DNA of 64,000 nucleotides from Candidatus Eisenbacteria bacterium (GTDB lineage: Bacteria > Eisenbacteria > RBG-16-71-46 > SZUA-252). Numbering within the stretch: the first letter of the stretch is position 1; the number at the start of each line of letters is the position of its first letter. The notes below the pieces were generated by a model. That model saw only the letters and a program-made list of their open reading frames with translations, was not told the origin of the DNA and ran no database searches. Position numbers and translations under genes: made by a program. Positions 35,327 through 44,043 of this stretch are shown here, piece by piece. Location: positions 1 through 64,000 of the forward strand of contig VBOZ01000014.1 in NCBI GenBank assembly GCA_005893305.1. The letters are read 5' to 3'.

Positions 35327-36224
35327 CACCCTCGCCCTCGCGCAGAGCGGCCAGGTGCGCCGCCTGCTGCCCGGCGGCGAGGGGGCGCACGAGCTCGAGG
35401 TCATCGAGACCTCGGGCGATCGGAGCCCGCAGGCATCCCTGCGCCGAATCGGCGGGAAGGGCGTCTTCTCCAAAGAGATCGAGGTGGAGCTGCTCGAGGG
35501 GCGGATCGATATCGCGGTCCACTCGCTGAAGGACCTCCCCACCGAAGAAACGCCCGGGCTGTCCCTCGCGGCGCTCCTGAGAAGGGAGGACCCGCGCGAC
35601 GCTCTGGTCGCGCGCGATCGTCACCCCCTTGCGAACCTTCCGCCCGGCGCGAAGGTCGGGACGTCATCGCTCCGGCGCCAGTCGCAGCTCCTCGCTCGGC
35701 GGCCGGATCTCGCGGTCCAGGATCTACGCGGAAACGTCCCGACGCGAATCGCGAGGGTGAAGGAAGGGCGCCTTGACGCGGTCGTCGTCGCGGCGGCCGG
35801 GCTCCATCGCCTTGGCCTCACCCACGAAGCGTCGGAGCTCCTGGACGAAGCGTGGATGCTCCCCGCGCCGGGACAAGGGATCCTCGCGCTCCAGATCCGC
35901 GCGGATGACAGGAAGACCGCCGAGGCCATACGAGGTCTGGAGGATGCCTCCTCGCGGGCGGAGGCGACCGCGGAGCGGACGCTCCTATCCGGCCTCGGGG
36001 GAGGATGCCTCGTGCCGGTCGGCGCGCGAGGGCTCGCGCGGAACGGCCGGATCGTCCTGACCGCCTTCGTCGGCCATCCCAGCGGACGTCCCTCGCTGCG
36101 GTCGAGCCTCGAGGGACCGATGGCGGGGGCCGGGGATCTGGGACTCACGCTGGCCTCTTCCCTCCTCCGCGAGGGCGCGAAGGAGATCCTCGACGAAGTG
36201 CGGAGCGACGAGATCTTCCCGTGA
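35304..36224 (+). CDS. hemC: Hydroxymethylbilane synthase (porphobilinogen deaminase)
   Basis: A 306-residue enzyme that polymerises four porphobilinogens. The dipyrromethane cofactor is carried on Cys235 in LGGGCLVPVGA. Other family blocks are MRIGTRGSTLALAQ, GKGVFSKEIE, AVHSLKDLPT and TSSLRRQSQL, with the Arg residues that bind substrate carboxylates. ATG 35304 lies 23 bases inside hemA. Confidence 0.95.
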   Translation: MRIGTRGSTLALAQSGQVRRLLPGGEGAHELEVIETSGDRSPQASLRRIGGKGVFSKEIEVELLEGRIDIAVHSLKDLPTEETPGLSLAALLRREDPRDALVARDRHPLANLPPGAKVGTSSLRRQSQLLARRPDLAVQDLRGNVPTRIARVKEGRLDAVVVAAAGLHRLGLTHEASELLDEAWMLPAPGQGILALQIRADDRKTAEAIRGLEDASSRAEATAERTLLSGLGGGCLVPVGARGLARNGRIVLTAFVGHPSGRPSLRSSLEGPMAGAGDLGLTLASSLLREGAKEILDEVRSDEIFP

Positions 36225-37000
36225 GCGCGCTCTTCGTGATCGCCCGGGAGGATCCGATGGACGCGCGGCTCGCGGCCGACGCGGAGCGCCTCGGCTGGAG
36301 CGTGCTCCGCCTTCCCCTGCTCGCCACGGAACCCGGACCGGACCGCGCCCGATTTCTCGATTGGCTCCAAACGCCGCCGCCGGGCTCCGTGATCGCGTGG
36401 ACCAGCCGGCGCGCGGCGGAAGCGCTGGCCGAGATCGCCCTGCCGCGCTTCCGCGAGACCTTGGCGCGGATGGCGCTCTTCGCGGTCGGCGAGGAGAGCG
36501 CCGCCGCGATTCGAGAGGCAGGATTCACCGTCGATTTCCTTTCCAGCGGAGGAGGGGCGGCGGCTCTTGCCGACTGGATCCTGGTTCACCGCGACTCGCT
36601 CGGCATCGCGCGGGTCGCATTTCTGCACGGCGACAAGGCGCTTCCGACCCTGCCCGACGCGCTTCGCGCCGCGAAGCTCGAGATGACGCCGTTCGAGCTC
36701 TACCGAACCCGCTTCCTCTCGCCCGACGTGCGCGAGCTCACGGCGGCGGTCGAGACCGGCAGGCCGGTCACGCTGGCGTTTTGGAGCCCGTCGGGCATCG
36801 TGGCGCTCGAACGGCTGCTCTTGCCCGATACGCTCGCGATGCTCCACCGGGACGCGGAGGTTCTCTCGCGCGGGGAGACGACCTACCACGCTCTGGTCGA
36901 CCGGGGATATCAACGGGCCGTGGCCGTGGTCCCGACACCCGGGGCGTTCGACGCGATCGCGCTCGAGGCCTTACAATCAAGGCAGAGGACCGCCCGATGA
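36221..37000 (+). CDS. hemD: Uroporphyrinogen-III synthase
   Basis: A 259-residue HemD-fold protein of low conservation. It has the two-lobed layout: VIAWTSRRAAEALAE (the 'TS-N/R' motif), MALFAVGEESAAAIREAG, VAFLHGDKAL, FELYRTRFL, then LAFWSPSGIVALERLL and the C-terminal helix. Cyclisation of hydroxymethylbilane with ring D inversion is the expected reaction. GTG 36221 overlaps hemC by four bases, as with most genes of this operon. An upstream in-frame ATG at 36005 is a read-through artefact of hemC. Confidence 0.88.
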   Translation: MSALFVIAREDPMDARLAADAERLGWSVLRLPLLATEPGPDRARFLDWLQTPPPGSVIAWTSRRAAEALAEIALPRFRETLARMALFAVGEESAAAIREAGFTVDFLSSGGGAAALADWILVHRDSLGIARVAFLHGDKALPTLPDALRAAKLEMTPFELYRTRFLSPDVRELTAAVETGRPVTLAFWSPSGIVALERLLLPDTLAMLHRDAEVLSRGETTYHALVDRGYQRAVAVVPTPGAFDAIALEALQSRQRTAR

Positions 37001-37980
37001 CCTATCCCCAGACAAGGCTCCGCCGGCTCCGCGCCACGCCGGCCCTCCGCGCGCTCGCGCGCGAGACGTCGCTTACCGCGGCCGACCTCGTCCAGCCCCT
37101 CTTCGTCTGCCACGGCGAGAAGGTGCGGCGGCCGGTCGCATCGATGCCGGGACAAGCGCAGCTCTCGGTGGACGAAGCGGCCCGCGAGGCCGAGGCGCTC
37201 GCGAAGGCGGGAGTCGGAGGCGTCATTCTCTTCGGTCTCCCGGCCACGAAGGATCCGGAAGGACGCGAGGCGTACGACGAAAAGGGCATCATCCCGAAGG
37301 CGCTTCGAGCGCTCCGGGAGGCGGCGCCCGATCTGCTTCTCTGGGCCGATGTCTGCCTCTGCGAATACACCGACCACGGCCACTGCGGAATCCTGAACGG
37401 GGATCAGGTCGACAACGACCGGACCCTTCCGCTCCTCGCCCGCGCGTCGGTCGCGTACGCCGCGGCCGGCGCCGATTTGATCGCGCCGAGCGATATGATG
37501 GACGGGCGAGTCGGCGCGATCCGCCGCGCGCTGGACGAGGCGGGCCATGCCGGGACCCCGATCGTCGCCTACTCGGCCAAGTACGCGAGCGCCTTCTATG
37601 GTCCCTTCCGCGAGGCGGCGGAGTCGGCGCCGAAATTCGGCAACCGCTGCGGCTACCAGATGGACCCGGCCAACTCGGACGAGGCGCTGCGCGAGGTGGC
37701 GCTCGATCTCGAGGAGGGGGCCGACATGGTCATGGTGAAGCCGGCGCTTCCCTACCTCGACGTGATCCGGCGCGTGAAGGACCGTTTCGGCGTCCCGGTC
37801 GCCGCGTACAGCGTCTCGGGCGAGTTCGCGATGATCCGGGCGGCCGCGGAGAACGGCTGGCTCGACGGCGAGCGGGCGGCCCTGGAGACCCTGACCTCGA
37901 TCCGCCGCGCCGGAGCCGACGTGATCCTTACCTACTTCGCGAAGGAGATCGCCCCGGTCCTGGGAAGGGTGGAAGCATGA
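36997..37980 (+). CDS. hemB: Delta-aminolevulinic acid dehydratase (porphobilinogen synthase)
   Basis: A 327-residue TIM-barrel enzyme. The Schiff-base lysines are in AYSAKYASAF and in MVMVKPALPYL. The cysteine set VCLCEYTDHGHCG (Cys120, Cys122, Cys130) marks the zinc-dependent type. It condenses two aminolevulinates to porphobilinogen. ATG 36997 overlaps the hemD stop by four bases (ATGA), and its own stop overlaps hemL in the same way. Confidence 0.95.
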   Translation: MTYPQTRLRRLRATPALRALARETSLTAADLVQPLFVCHGEKVRRPVASMPGQAQLSVDEAAREAEALAKAGVGGVILFGLPATKDPEGREAYDEKGIIPKALRALREAAPDLLLWADVCLCEYTDHGHCGILNGDQVDNDRTLPLLARASVAYAAAGADLIAPSDMMDGRVGAIRRALDEAGHAGTPIVAYSAKYASAFYGPFREAAESAPKFGNRCGYQMDPANSDEALREVALDLEEGADMVMVKPALPYLDVIRRVKDRFGVPVAAYSVSGEFAMIRAAAENGWLDGERAALETLTSIRRAGADVILTYFAKEIAPVLGRVEA

Positions 37981-39300
37981 AGGAGGCGCGCGTCCTTCCC
38001 AAGACCTCGGAAAGCGAGTCGCTCCACCGCCGCGCGCTGGGCCTCTTCCCCGGCGGGGTCAACTCGCCGGTCCGCGCCTTCCAGGGCGTGGGCGGGACGC
38101 CGCGGGTGATGGTCTCCGCGCGCGGCGCCGTCATGCGGGACGCGGACGGCAACCAGCTGCTCGACTACGTGCTCGGATGGGGACCGTTACTCCTGGGGCA
38201 CGCGCACGCCGACGTCGTCAAGGCGGTGGAGCGGCAAGCCCGCGAGGGAACGCTCTACGGGGCGACGACGCCCCTCGAGATCGAGCTTGCCGACCGCGTG
38301 CAGCGCTTCTATCCGGCGGCGGAACGGCTCCGGTTCGTTTCTTCCGGAACCGAGGCCGCCATGAGCGCGCTCCGCCTGGCGCGCGCCGCAACGAAGCGAA
38401 ACGTCTTCGTCAAGCTCGACGGCTGCTATCACGGCCACGCCGATCCGTTCCTGATCCGCGCGGGATCGGGCCTCGCAACCCTGGGAACGCCCGATTCGCC
38501 CGGCGTTCCGGAATCGACCGCCTCCGACGTCCGCGTCGGCACGTTCAACGATCTCGCTTCGATCCAAACCCACTTCGACCGCGAAGGCGATTCGATCGCG
38601 GCGGTCATCGTGGAGCCGGTGGTCGGAAACCACGGCGTGATCCCGCCCGCGGCCGATTTCCTTCCCGGCCTTCGCGCGCTCTGCGACCGCCACGGCTCGA
38701 TCCTGATCTTCGACGAGGTGATGTGCGGCTTTCGCGCGGCGCGGGGCGGCGCCGCGGAGCTCTACGGCGTGAAGCCGGACCTGGTGGCGCTCGGCAAGGT
38801 GATCGGCGGCGGGCTTCCGGCGGCGGCGTTCGGCGGCCGGAAGGAGCTCATGAAGCTCGTCGCGCCGGAGGGACCCGTCTACCAGGCCGGTACCTACTCG
38901 GGGAACCCGATCGCGATGGCCGCGGGGAACGCGGCGCTCCAGGTGCTGGAAGCCGATCCTGGAATCTTCCGCCGCGCCGAGGCGCGGACCGGCCTCCTCG
39001 CCGCGGGCCTCCGGGAAATCCTCCAGCGGCGCAAGCTCGCCGGTACCGTGAACTCCGTCGGCTCCATGTGGACCATTTTCTTCGGCGTCGGGCGCGTCGC
39101 CTCGATGGCCGCCGTGCGGACGGCCGACAAGGGACGTTACGCCCGGTTCTTCCACGGCATGCTCGAGCGGGGCATCTATCTGCCGCCGTCGGCTTTCGAG
39201 AGCGCGTTCCTCTCCGACGCCCACACCGACGACGATATCGACCGCACGCTGGAAGCGGCGGACGAGGCCATGGAGGGACTCGTTCCTCCGAGCGTGCCGC
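37977..39300 (+). CDS. hemL: Glutamate-1-semialdehyde 2,1-aminomutase, lacking its own stop codon
   Basis: A PLP aminomutase of about 435 residues. The PLP lysine is K274 in VALGKVIGGGLPAA, with FVSSGTEAAMSALR, LILIFDEVMCGF (Asp for pyridine N) and YQAGTYSGNPIAM. It completes the conversion begun by HemA. Recognisable HemL ends at DRTLEAADEAMEGL near 39285, but no stop follows in this frame, which stays open through hemE and into hemN, to 41696. I give the end of homology, not a stop. ATG 37977 overlaps hemB by four bases. The sequence suggests a one-base insertion or small deletion at the junction, or an unusual fusion. Confidence 0.9.
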
Positions 39301-40308
39301 AGCGAGACGCTCACCGAGGCTCCGATCTGGATCATGCGCCAGGCCGGGCGATACCTCCCCGAGTACCGGGCGGTCCGCGAAAAGCATTCGTTCCTCGACG
39401 TCTGCCGCACTCCGGAGATATGCGCCGAGGTGACCGCGCAGCCGATCGAGCGCTTCGGCTTCGACGCGGCGATCATCTTCCAGGACATCCTCGTTCCCCT
39501 GATCGGCATGGGCGTCCCGATCGAGTTCGATCCGGGCCCGCGCCTGGGCCTTCAGATCCAAAATCGCGAGGACGTAGCGCGGCTCAAGTGGGAGGGCGCC
39601 GCCGCGGGCACGCCCCACATCAAGAAGGTGATCCGGGCCGCGCGCGAGCGTCTACAGGGACGGGTGCCGGTGATCGGCTTCGCCGGCGCTCCGTTCACGA
39701 TGGCGGCCTATCTCATCGACGGTGGAGGCTCGCGCGATCTCGCCCGCACGCGCAGTTTCCTCGCCCACGATCCGGAGGGATTCGCGCGACTCTTAGAGAT
39801 CCTCTCGAACGCGACCGTCGATTACCTGCGCGCGCAGATCGAGGCCGGGGTCGGCGCCGTCATGCTCTTCGATACCCAGGCCGGCTGGCTCCCTCCCCCC
39901 GAGTTCGCGCGCACAGCTGTGGCCGCCGCCGACCGCGTGATCCGCGCGCTTCCGAGGGAGACCCCTTCGATCTACTTCGCGCCCGCCCCTTCGGTGGGCC
40001 AGCTCGAGGCGCTCCGCCCCATCACGGCGGACGTGGTCGGGCTCGACTACCGCGTATCGCTGGCGCACGCGCGGGCGATTCTCGGAAACTCGCAGGCCGT
40101 CCAGGGAAACCTGGATCCGGCCGTGCTCCTGGGACCGGGCGAGGAGATCGTGGTCCAGGCCGAGGCGATCCTGCGCGAGAACGGCGGCCGCCCCGGCTTC
40201 ATCTTCAACCTGGGCCACGGCATCTTCCCGGACACGCCGGTCGAGAACGTGAAGCTCCTGGTCGACACGGTGAAGCGCTACCGGTCGCCGGTCGGAGGCG
40301 TCGGGTGA
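39277..40308 (+). CDS. hemE: Uroporphyrinogen decarboxylase, with no in-frame start for its N-terminus
   Basis: A decarboxylase of the UroD barrel. From 39277 the frame reads DSFLRACR then TEAPIWIMRQAGRYLPEY, the normal HemE opening; the catalytic Asp is in FDAAIIFQDILVP. APFTMAAYLIDG and GHGIFPDTPVENV follow. It removes the four acetate carboxyls of uroporphyrinogen III. No ATG, GTG or TTG precedes DSFLRACR in frame; the first is ATG 39334, which would drop about 20 residues. An ATG at 39270 would be the natural start if one base were missing from GGAGGGAC. The end overlaps hemN by four bases. Confidence 0.88.
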   Translation, partial: DSFLRACRSETLTEAPIWIMRQAGRYLPEYRAVREKHSFLDVCRTPEICAEVTAQPIERFGFDAAIIFQDILVPLIGMGVPIEFDPGPRLGLQIQNREDVARLKWEGAAAGTPHIKKVIRAARERLQGRVPVIGFAGAPFTMAAYLIDGGGSRDLARTRSFLAHDPEGFARLLEILSNATVDYLRAQIEAGVGAVMLFDTQAGWLPPPEFARTAVAAADRVIRALPRETPSIYFAPAPSVGQLEALRPITADVVGLDYRVSLAHARAILGNSQAVQGNLDPAVLLGPGEEIVVQAEAILRENGGRPGFIFNLGHGIFPDTPVENVKLLVDTVKRYRSPVGGVG

Positions 40309-41696
40309 GCCGGTCCTCCGCGCAGATCACCGCCGCGCTCCTCGCGAAGTACGATCGCCCTGGGCCGCGCTACACGTCCTATCCGACCGCGATCGAATTT
40401 CACGAGGGGTTCACGCCGGAGCGCTACCTCGAGAAGCTGGACGAGGCGGCGCGCGCCGCCCAGGAGCCGCTCTCGCTCTACGTGCACCTTCCCTTCTGCC
40501 GCGAGCGCTGCACCTTCTGCGGCTGCAACGTCATCATCACGCAAAAGGCGGGCGTGGCCGACGCCTACCTGGACGACCTGGAGCGCGAGATCGACCTGGT
40601 GGGCGCGCGCCTCGGGAAGCGGACCCGCGTGGTCCAGTACCACTGGGGCGGCGGCACGCCGACCTACCTGACTCTGGATCAGATACGCCGGGTCTGGCGC
40701 GCGACGGCCGCGCGATTCACGTTCGAGCCGAATGCTGAGATCGCGATCGAGGTCGATCCGCGCGTCACGACGCGGGACCAGGCCGACCTGCTCCGCGAGC
40801 TCGGGTTCAATCGGATCTCGATGGGCGTCCAGGACTTCGATCCCGACGTCCAGGAGGCGGTGAATCGCCGTCAGACATTCGAGCAAACGCGGGACCTTCA
40901 CCTCTACCTCCGTGAGCTCAAGATCGAGTCGATCAATTTTGATTTCATCTACGGGCTGCCGCACCAGACGCCCACCACCTTCCGGAAGACGATCGAGCTG
41001 GCCCTGGACCTTCGTCCCGACCGGGTCGCGTGCTACTCGTACGCGTTCGTGCCGTGGATCAAGGCGCACCAGAAGGCGATCCACCTCGAGGATCTCCCGC
41101 CGCGCGAGGTCAAGCTGGAGCTCTTTGGGATCGCGCACGAGCTATTTGTCGGGGCCGGCTACCAGCAGATCGGCATGGACCATTTCGCGCTCGCGACGGA
41201 TTCCTTGGCCGTCGCCGCGAGGGATCGCACGCTCTTCCGGAATTTCATGGGCTACACAACCCACCCCGCGTCGGACACCGTCGGCTTCGGCCTCTCCGCG
41301 ATCGGCGACCTCGGGGGCGCGTTCTCGCAGAACACGAAGAAGCTGAACCGCTACAGGGACGCGCTCGACCAAGGCCGCCCGCCGATCGAGCGGGGCTTCG
41401 AGCGGAGCCGGGACGACGAGATACGCCGAGGCGTGATCCAGAGCCTCATGTGCAATTTCCATCTCGACATCCCGGCGGTCGAGCGGGCGCACGGGATCGA
41501 TTTCGCCGCCTATTTCGCCGACTCGCTCCGGGCGCTCGACGAGGGACCTGCCGCGAACGGGTTCGTCGTCCGCACGCCCTCGGCCATCGAGGTCACGGAG
41601 CCGGGGCGGCTCTTCGTGCGGAACGTCTGCATGGAATTCGACGCGTATCTGAAAGGGCGGGAGGGCGAGAAGCCCATCTTCTCGCGCACCGTCTGA
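40305..41696 (+). CDS. hemN: Oxygen-independent coproporphyrinogen III oxidase
   Basis: A 463-residue radical-SAM enzyme. The cluster motif is CRERCTFCGC (CxxxC-x-x-C plus the extra Cys of true HemN). HWGGGTPTYL binds SAM, then EVDPRVTTRDQ, GFNRISMGVQDFD and INFDFIYGLPHQTP. It decarboxylates the two propionates of coproporphyrinogen III without oxygen. Retention of the CxC and the C-terminal HemN domain separates it from HemW. GTG 40305 overlaps the hemE stop by four bases. Combined with an oxygen-dependent HemG downstream, the pathway has one anaerobic-capable and one aerobic step. Confidence 0.94.
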   Translation: MSRSSAQITAALLAKYDRPGPRYTSYPTAIEFHEGFTPERYLEKLDEAARAAQEPLSLYVHLPFCRERCTFCGCNVIITQKAGVADAYLDDLEREIDLVGARLGKRTRVVQYHWGGGTPTYLTLDQIRRVWRATAARFTFEPNAEIAIEVDPRVTTRDQADLLRELGFNRISMGVQDFDPDVQEAVNRRQTFEQTRDLHLYLRELKIESINFDFIYGLPHQTPTTFRKTIELALDLRPDRVACYSYAFVPWIKAHQKAIHLEDLPPREVKLELFGIAHELFVGAGYQQIGMDHFALATDSLAVAARDRTLFRNFMGYTTHPASDTVGFGLSAIGDLGGAFSQNTKKLNRYRDALDQGRPPIERGFERSRDDEIRRGVIQSLMCNFHLDIPAVERAHGIDFAAYFADSLRALDEGPAANGFVVRTPSAIEVTEPGRLFVRNVCMEFDAYLKGREGEKPIFSRTV

Positions 41697-42652
41697 AAAC
41701 CGGGATCCTCCTCTTGAACCTGGGCGGACCCGACCGCCTGGAGTCCGTCCGCCCGTTTCTCCTGCGCCTCTTCAAGGACCGGGAGATCATCCGCCTTCCC
41801 GGCGGCCGGATCGGCCAGGCCATCATCGGGCGAATGATCGCCTATGGCCGCACCAAAGAGGTCCAGGAGAACTACCGGAAGATCGGGGGCGGCTCCCCGA
41901 TCGTGGCCTGGAGCACGCTCCAGGGCCGGGGGCTGGCGGACCGGCTTCGGGCGCGCGGGCACGACGTGGAGTACGCGCTCGCGATGCGCTACTGGAACCC
42001 TACGACCGACGACGCGCTCCAGGAGCTGGAGGGGAAGAGGGTCGATCGCCTCCTTGCGCTCACGCTCTACCCGCACTACTCGGTGGCGTCGACCGGCTCG
42101 AGCGTGGGCGAGCTCCACCGCGCGATGAAGCGGCGCGGGACGAAGCTCCCGCTGGACATCATCGACCGCTGGTACGACCACCCCGGATACGTCGAGGCGC
42201 TCGTGCAGCGCACGCGCGCCGCGCTCGCCGGCTTTCCACGCGGCGCGCGGCCGACGATCCTCGTGAGCGCCCACGGGCTCCCCAAACATTTCATCGACTC
42301 CGGCGATCTCTACTGCGATCACATTGAGGCGACGATGAAGGCGGTGCTGGCGCGCTTTCCGGAGCACCCGCACGTGCTCGCGTACCAGAGCCGCGTCGGC
42401 CCCGTTCCCTGGATCGGGCCTAGCACCGACCAGGTCATCGACCGGCTCGCCGAGGCCGGGGTGAAGGACGTGCTCGTGATCCCGATCAGCTTCGTGTCGG
42501 ACCACGTCGAGACGCTCTACGAGGTGGACCTTCTATACGGCGACCGGGCGCGGGCGCGGGGCATCTCGAATTTCCGCCGCATCGATTCGCTGAACGACTT
42601 TCCGCCGTTCCTGGACGCGCTCGCCGATCTGGTCGAGCCCCGCCTCGCCTGA
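41693..42652 (+). CDS. hemH: Ferrochelatase, with probable CTG start
   Basis: A 319-residue enzyme that inserts iron into protoporphyrin IX. It opens with KTGILLLNLGGPD, has the catalytic histidine in LVSAHGLPKHFID, YQSRVGPVPWIGPS and PISFVSDHVETLYE. The likely start is CTG 41693, which overlaps the hemN stop as CTGA, the same pattern as the ATGA/GTGA junctions elsewhere in the operon. No ATG, GTG or TTG gives this N-terminus; the next candidate, TTG 41714, would delete the first strand. The stop shares one base with hemG. Confidence 0.92.
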   Translation: MKTGILLLNLGGPDRLESVRPFLLRLFKDREIIRLPGGRIGQAIIGRMIAYGRTKEVQENYRKIGGGSPIVAWSTLQGRGLADRLRARGHDVEYALAMRYWNPTTDDALQELEGKRVDRLLALTLYPHYSVASTGSSVGELHRAMKRRGTKLPLDIIDRWYDHPGYVEALVQRTRAALAGFPRGARPTILVSAHGLPKHFIDSGDLYCDHIEATMKAVLARFPEHPHVLAYQSRVGPVPWIGPSTDQVIDRLAEAGVKDVLVIPISFVSDHVETLYEVDLLYGDRARARGISNFRRIDSLNDFPPFLDALADLVEPRLA

Positions 42653-44040
42653 TGCGGGTCGCCGTCGTCGGGGCCGGGCTCGCGGGCCTCGCCGCCGCCC
42701 ACTTCCTTCGCCGGGAGGCGGCCCGACGCGACATCCGCCTCGACCTCGCCGTCTACGAAGCCTCGGCGCGGGCCGGAGGGCGGATTCGCACGGTCGAGGA
42801 CCATGGCTATCGGATCGAGTGCGCCGCGAACGGTGTCCAGGGCGATGACGGCGCGGCGGCCCGGCTGGTGAAGGATCTGGGCCTCGCGGGAGAGCGGGTG
42901 AAGGCATCGCCCGGAGCCGCGCGCCGCTACCTAGCGTGCCGGGGCTCCCTCCATCTTCTTCCGACGTCCCCTCCCGCGCTCCTCTCGTTCGGGGCCATCT
43001 CGCCCCGCGCGAGGCTCCGCGTTCTCGCCGAGCCGATCGTGGCGCGCCGCGTCGCGAGGGAGGAAACCGTGCTGAAATTCGCTTCCCGCCACGTCGGGGA
43101 GGAGGCCGCGCGCGCGCTGGCCGGCGCGGCGGTGCGCGGAATCTTCGCGGGAGACGCGGCCAAGCTCTCGCTCGACTCGGCATTCCCGCTCATGCGAGAG
43201 ATGGAACGGAAGCACCGCTCCCTTTTCCTCGCAATGTCGCACGCGAAGAAGCAGTTGGGCGGGCGGGGGCTCTGGAGCCTTCGGGCCGGAATGGGGGGTC
43301 TTGTCCGGGCACTCGCGGATTCCACTGAAGCGAGGCTCCGCCTGAACGCGCCGGTCCTCTCGATCGAGCGGACGGACGAGAGCCAGCGCGCAGGGGATAG
43401 CCAGTGGACAGGCGAAGGGAAGCCCCCTGGATGGCGCATCCGCCTCGCGAGCGGGGAGCGGACCGAGGCCGACGCGGTGATCGTCACCACTCCGCCCAAG
43501 GCGGCGGCCGCGCTCTTCCGGCAGCTCGAGCCCGAGATCGCGCGCCGCCTTTCGACGATCGAGTCGGCGGGCGTGGCGGTGGTCGCGCTCGCCTTCCTGC
43601 CCCAAGCGTTCCGCTCGAAACCGGACGGCTACGGGTTTCTGGTCGCGCCAGGAGAGGATCTCGAGATCCTTGGCGCGGTCTTCGAGTCGAATCTCTTTCC
43701 CGAGCGCGCCCCCAAGGGACGGATCCTCGTGCGGGCGATGATGGGCGGCGTCGACCGGCCCGAGCTTCTCGCCCGAACCGATGCCGAGCTGGTCGCGCTC
43801 GCGATGAAAGCCCTCGACCGGACGCTGGGCCTGGCGATCGGTCCGGAGCGGACGTGGGTGATCCGCCAAGAGGAGAGCATCCCCCAATACGTCCTGGGGC
43901 ATCGCTCGCTTGTCGGCTCGATCGCGAGCGGGCTGGACGCGCTCCCCGGCCTGTACGTGACCGGAAACGCGTACCGCGGCGTCTCGGTCGGCTCGGTCAT
44001 CGAGGACGCCGCGCGGGTCGCGACCCGCGCGCTCAGCTGA
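42652..44040 (+). CDS. hemG: Oxygen-dependent protoporphyrinogen oxidase
   Basis: A 462-residue flavoprotein (HemY/PPOX type; the gene is called hemG or hemY). The FAD motif is VAVVGAGLAGLAAAHFL, the second strand has YEASARAGGRIRT, and the C-terminal FAD block is GLYVTGNAYRGVSVGSVIEDA. It oxidises protoporphyrinogen IX to protoporphyrin IX with oxygen. Gene order places it after ferrochelatase. The ATG at 42652 overlaps the hemH TGA by one base (TGATG). Last gene of the operon; the convergent methyltransferase ends three bases away. Confidence 0.93.
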   Translation: MRVAVVGAGLAGLAAAHFLRREAARRDIRLDLAVYEASARAGGRIRTVEDHGYRIECAANGVQGDDGAAARLVKDLGLAGERVKASPGAARRYLACRGSLHLLPTSPPALLSFGAISPRARLRVLAEPIVARRVAREETVLKFASRHVGEEAARALAGAAVRGIFAGDAAKLSLDSAFPLMREMERKHRSLFLAMSHAKKQLGGRGLWSLRAGMGGLVRALADSTEARLRLNAPVLSIERTDESQRAGDSQWTGEGKPPGWRIRLASGERTEADAVIVTTPPKAAAALFRQLEPEIARRLSTIESAGVAVVALAFLPQAFRSKPDGYGFLVAPGEDLEILGAVFESNLFPERAPKGRILVRAMMGGVDRPELLARTDAELVALAMKALDRTLGLAIGPERTWVIRQEESIPQYVLGHRSLVGSIASGLDALPGLYVTGNAYRGVSVGSVIEDAARVATRALS

Positions 44041-44043
44041 CCT

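Larger units (their letters stand above)
37977..41696 (+). other. Open frame through hemL, antisense-free hemE region, and hemN
   Basis: The hemL reading frame contains no stop from 37977 to 41694. It passes under hemE, which is in the +1 frame, and then becomes the hemN frame. The middle section (about 39290-40300) has no protein similarity. I regard this 1,239-codon frame as a by-product of high G+C and a junction defect, not as a real fusion. An automatic caller could report it as one protein. Confidence 0.75.

Noticed and set aside
40305-41696. HemN as a C-terminal part of a real HemL-HemN fusion
   Set aside because: The connecting stretch is the hemE gene read in the wrong frame, and a GTG with the usual 4-base overlap starts hemN.
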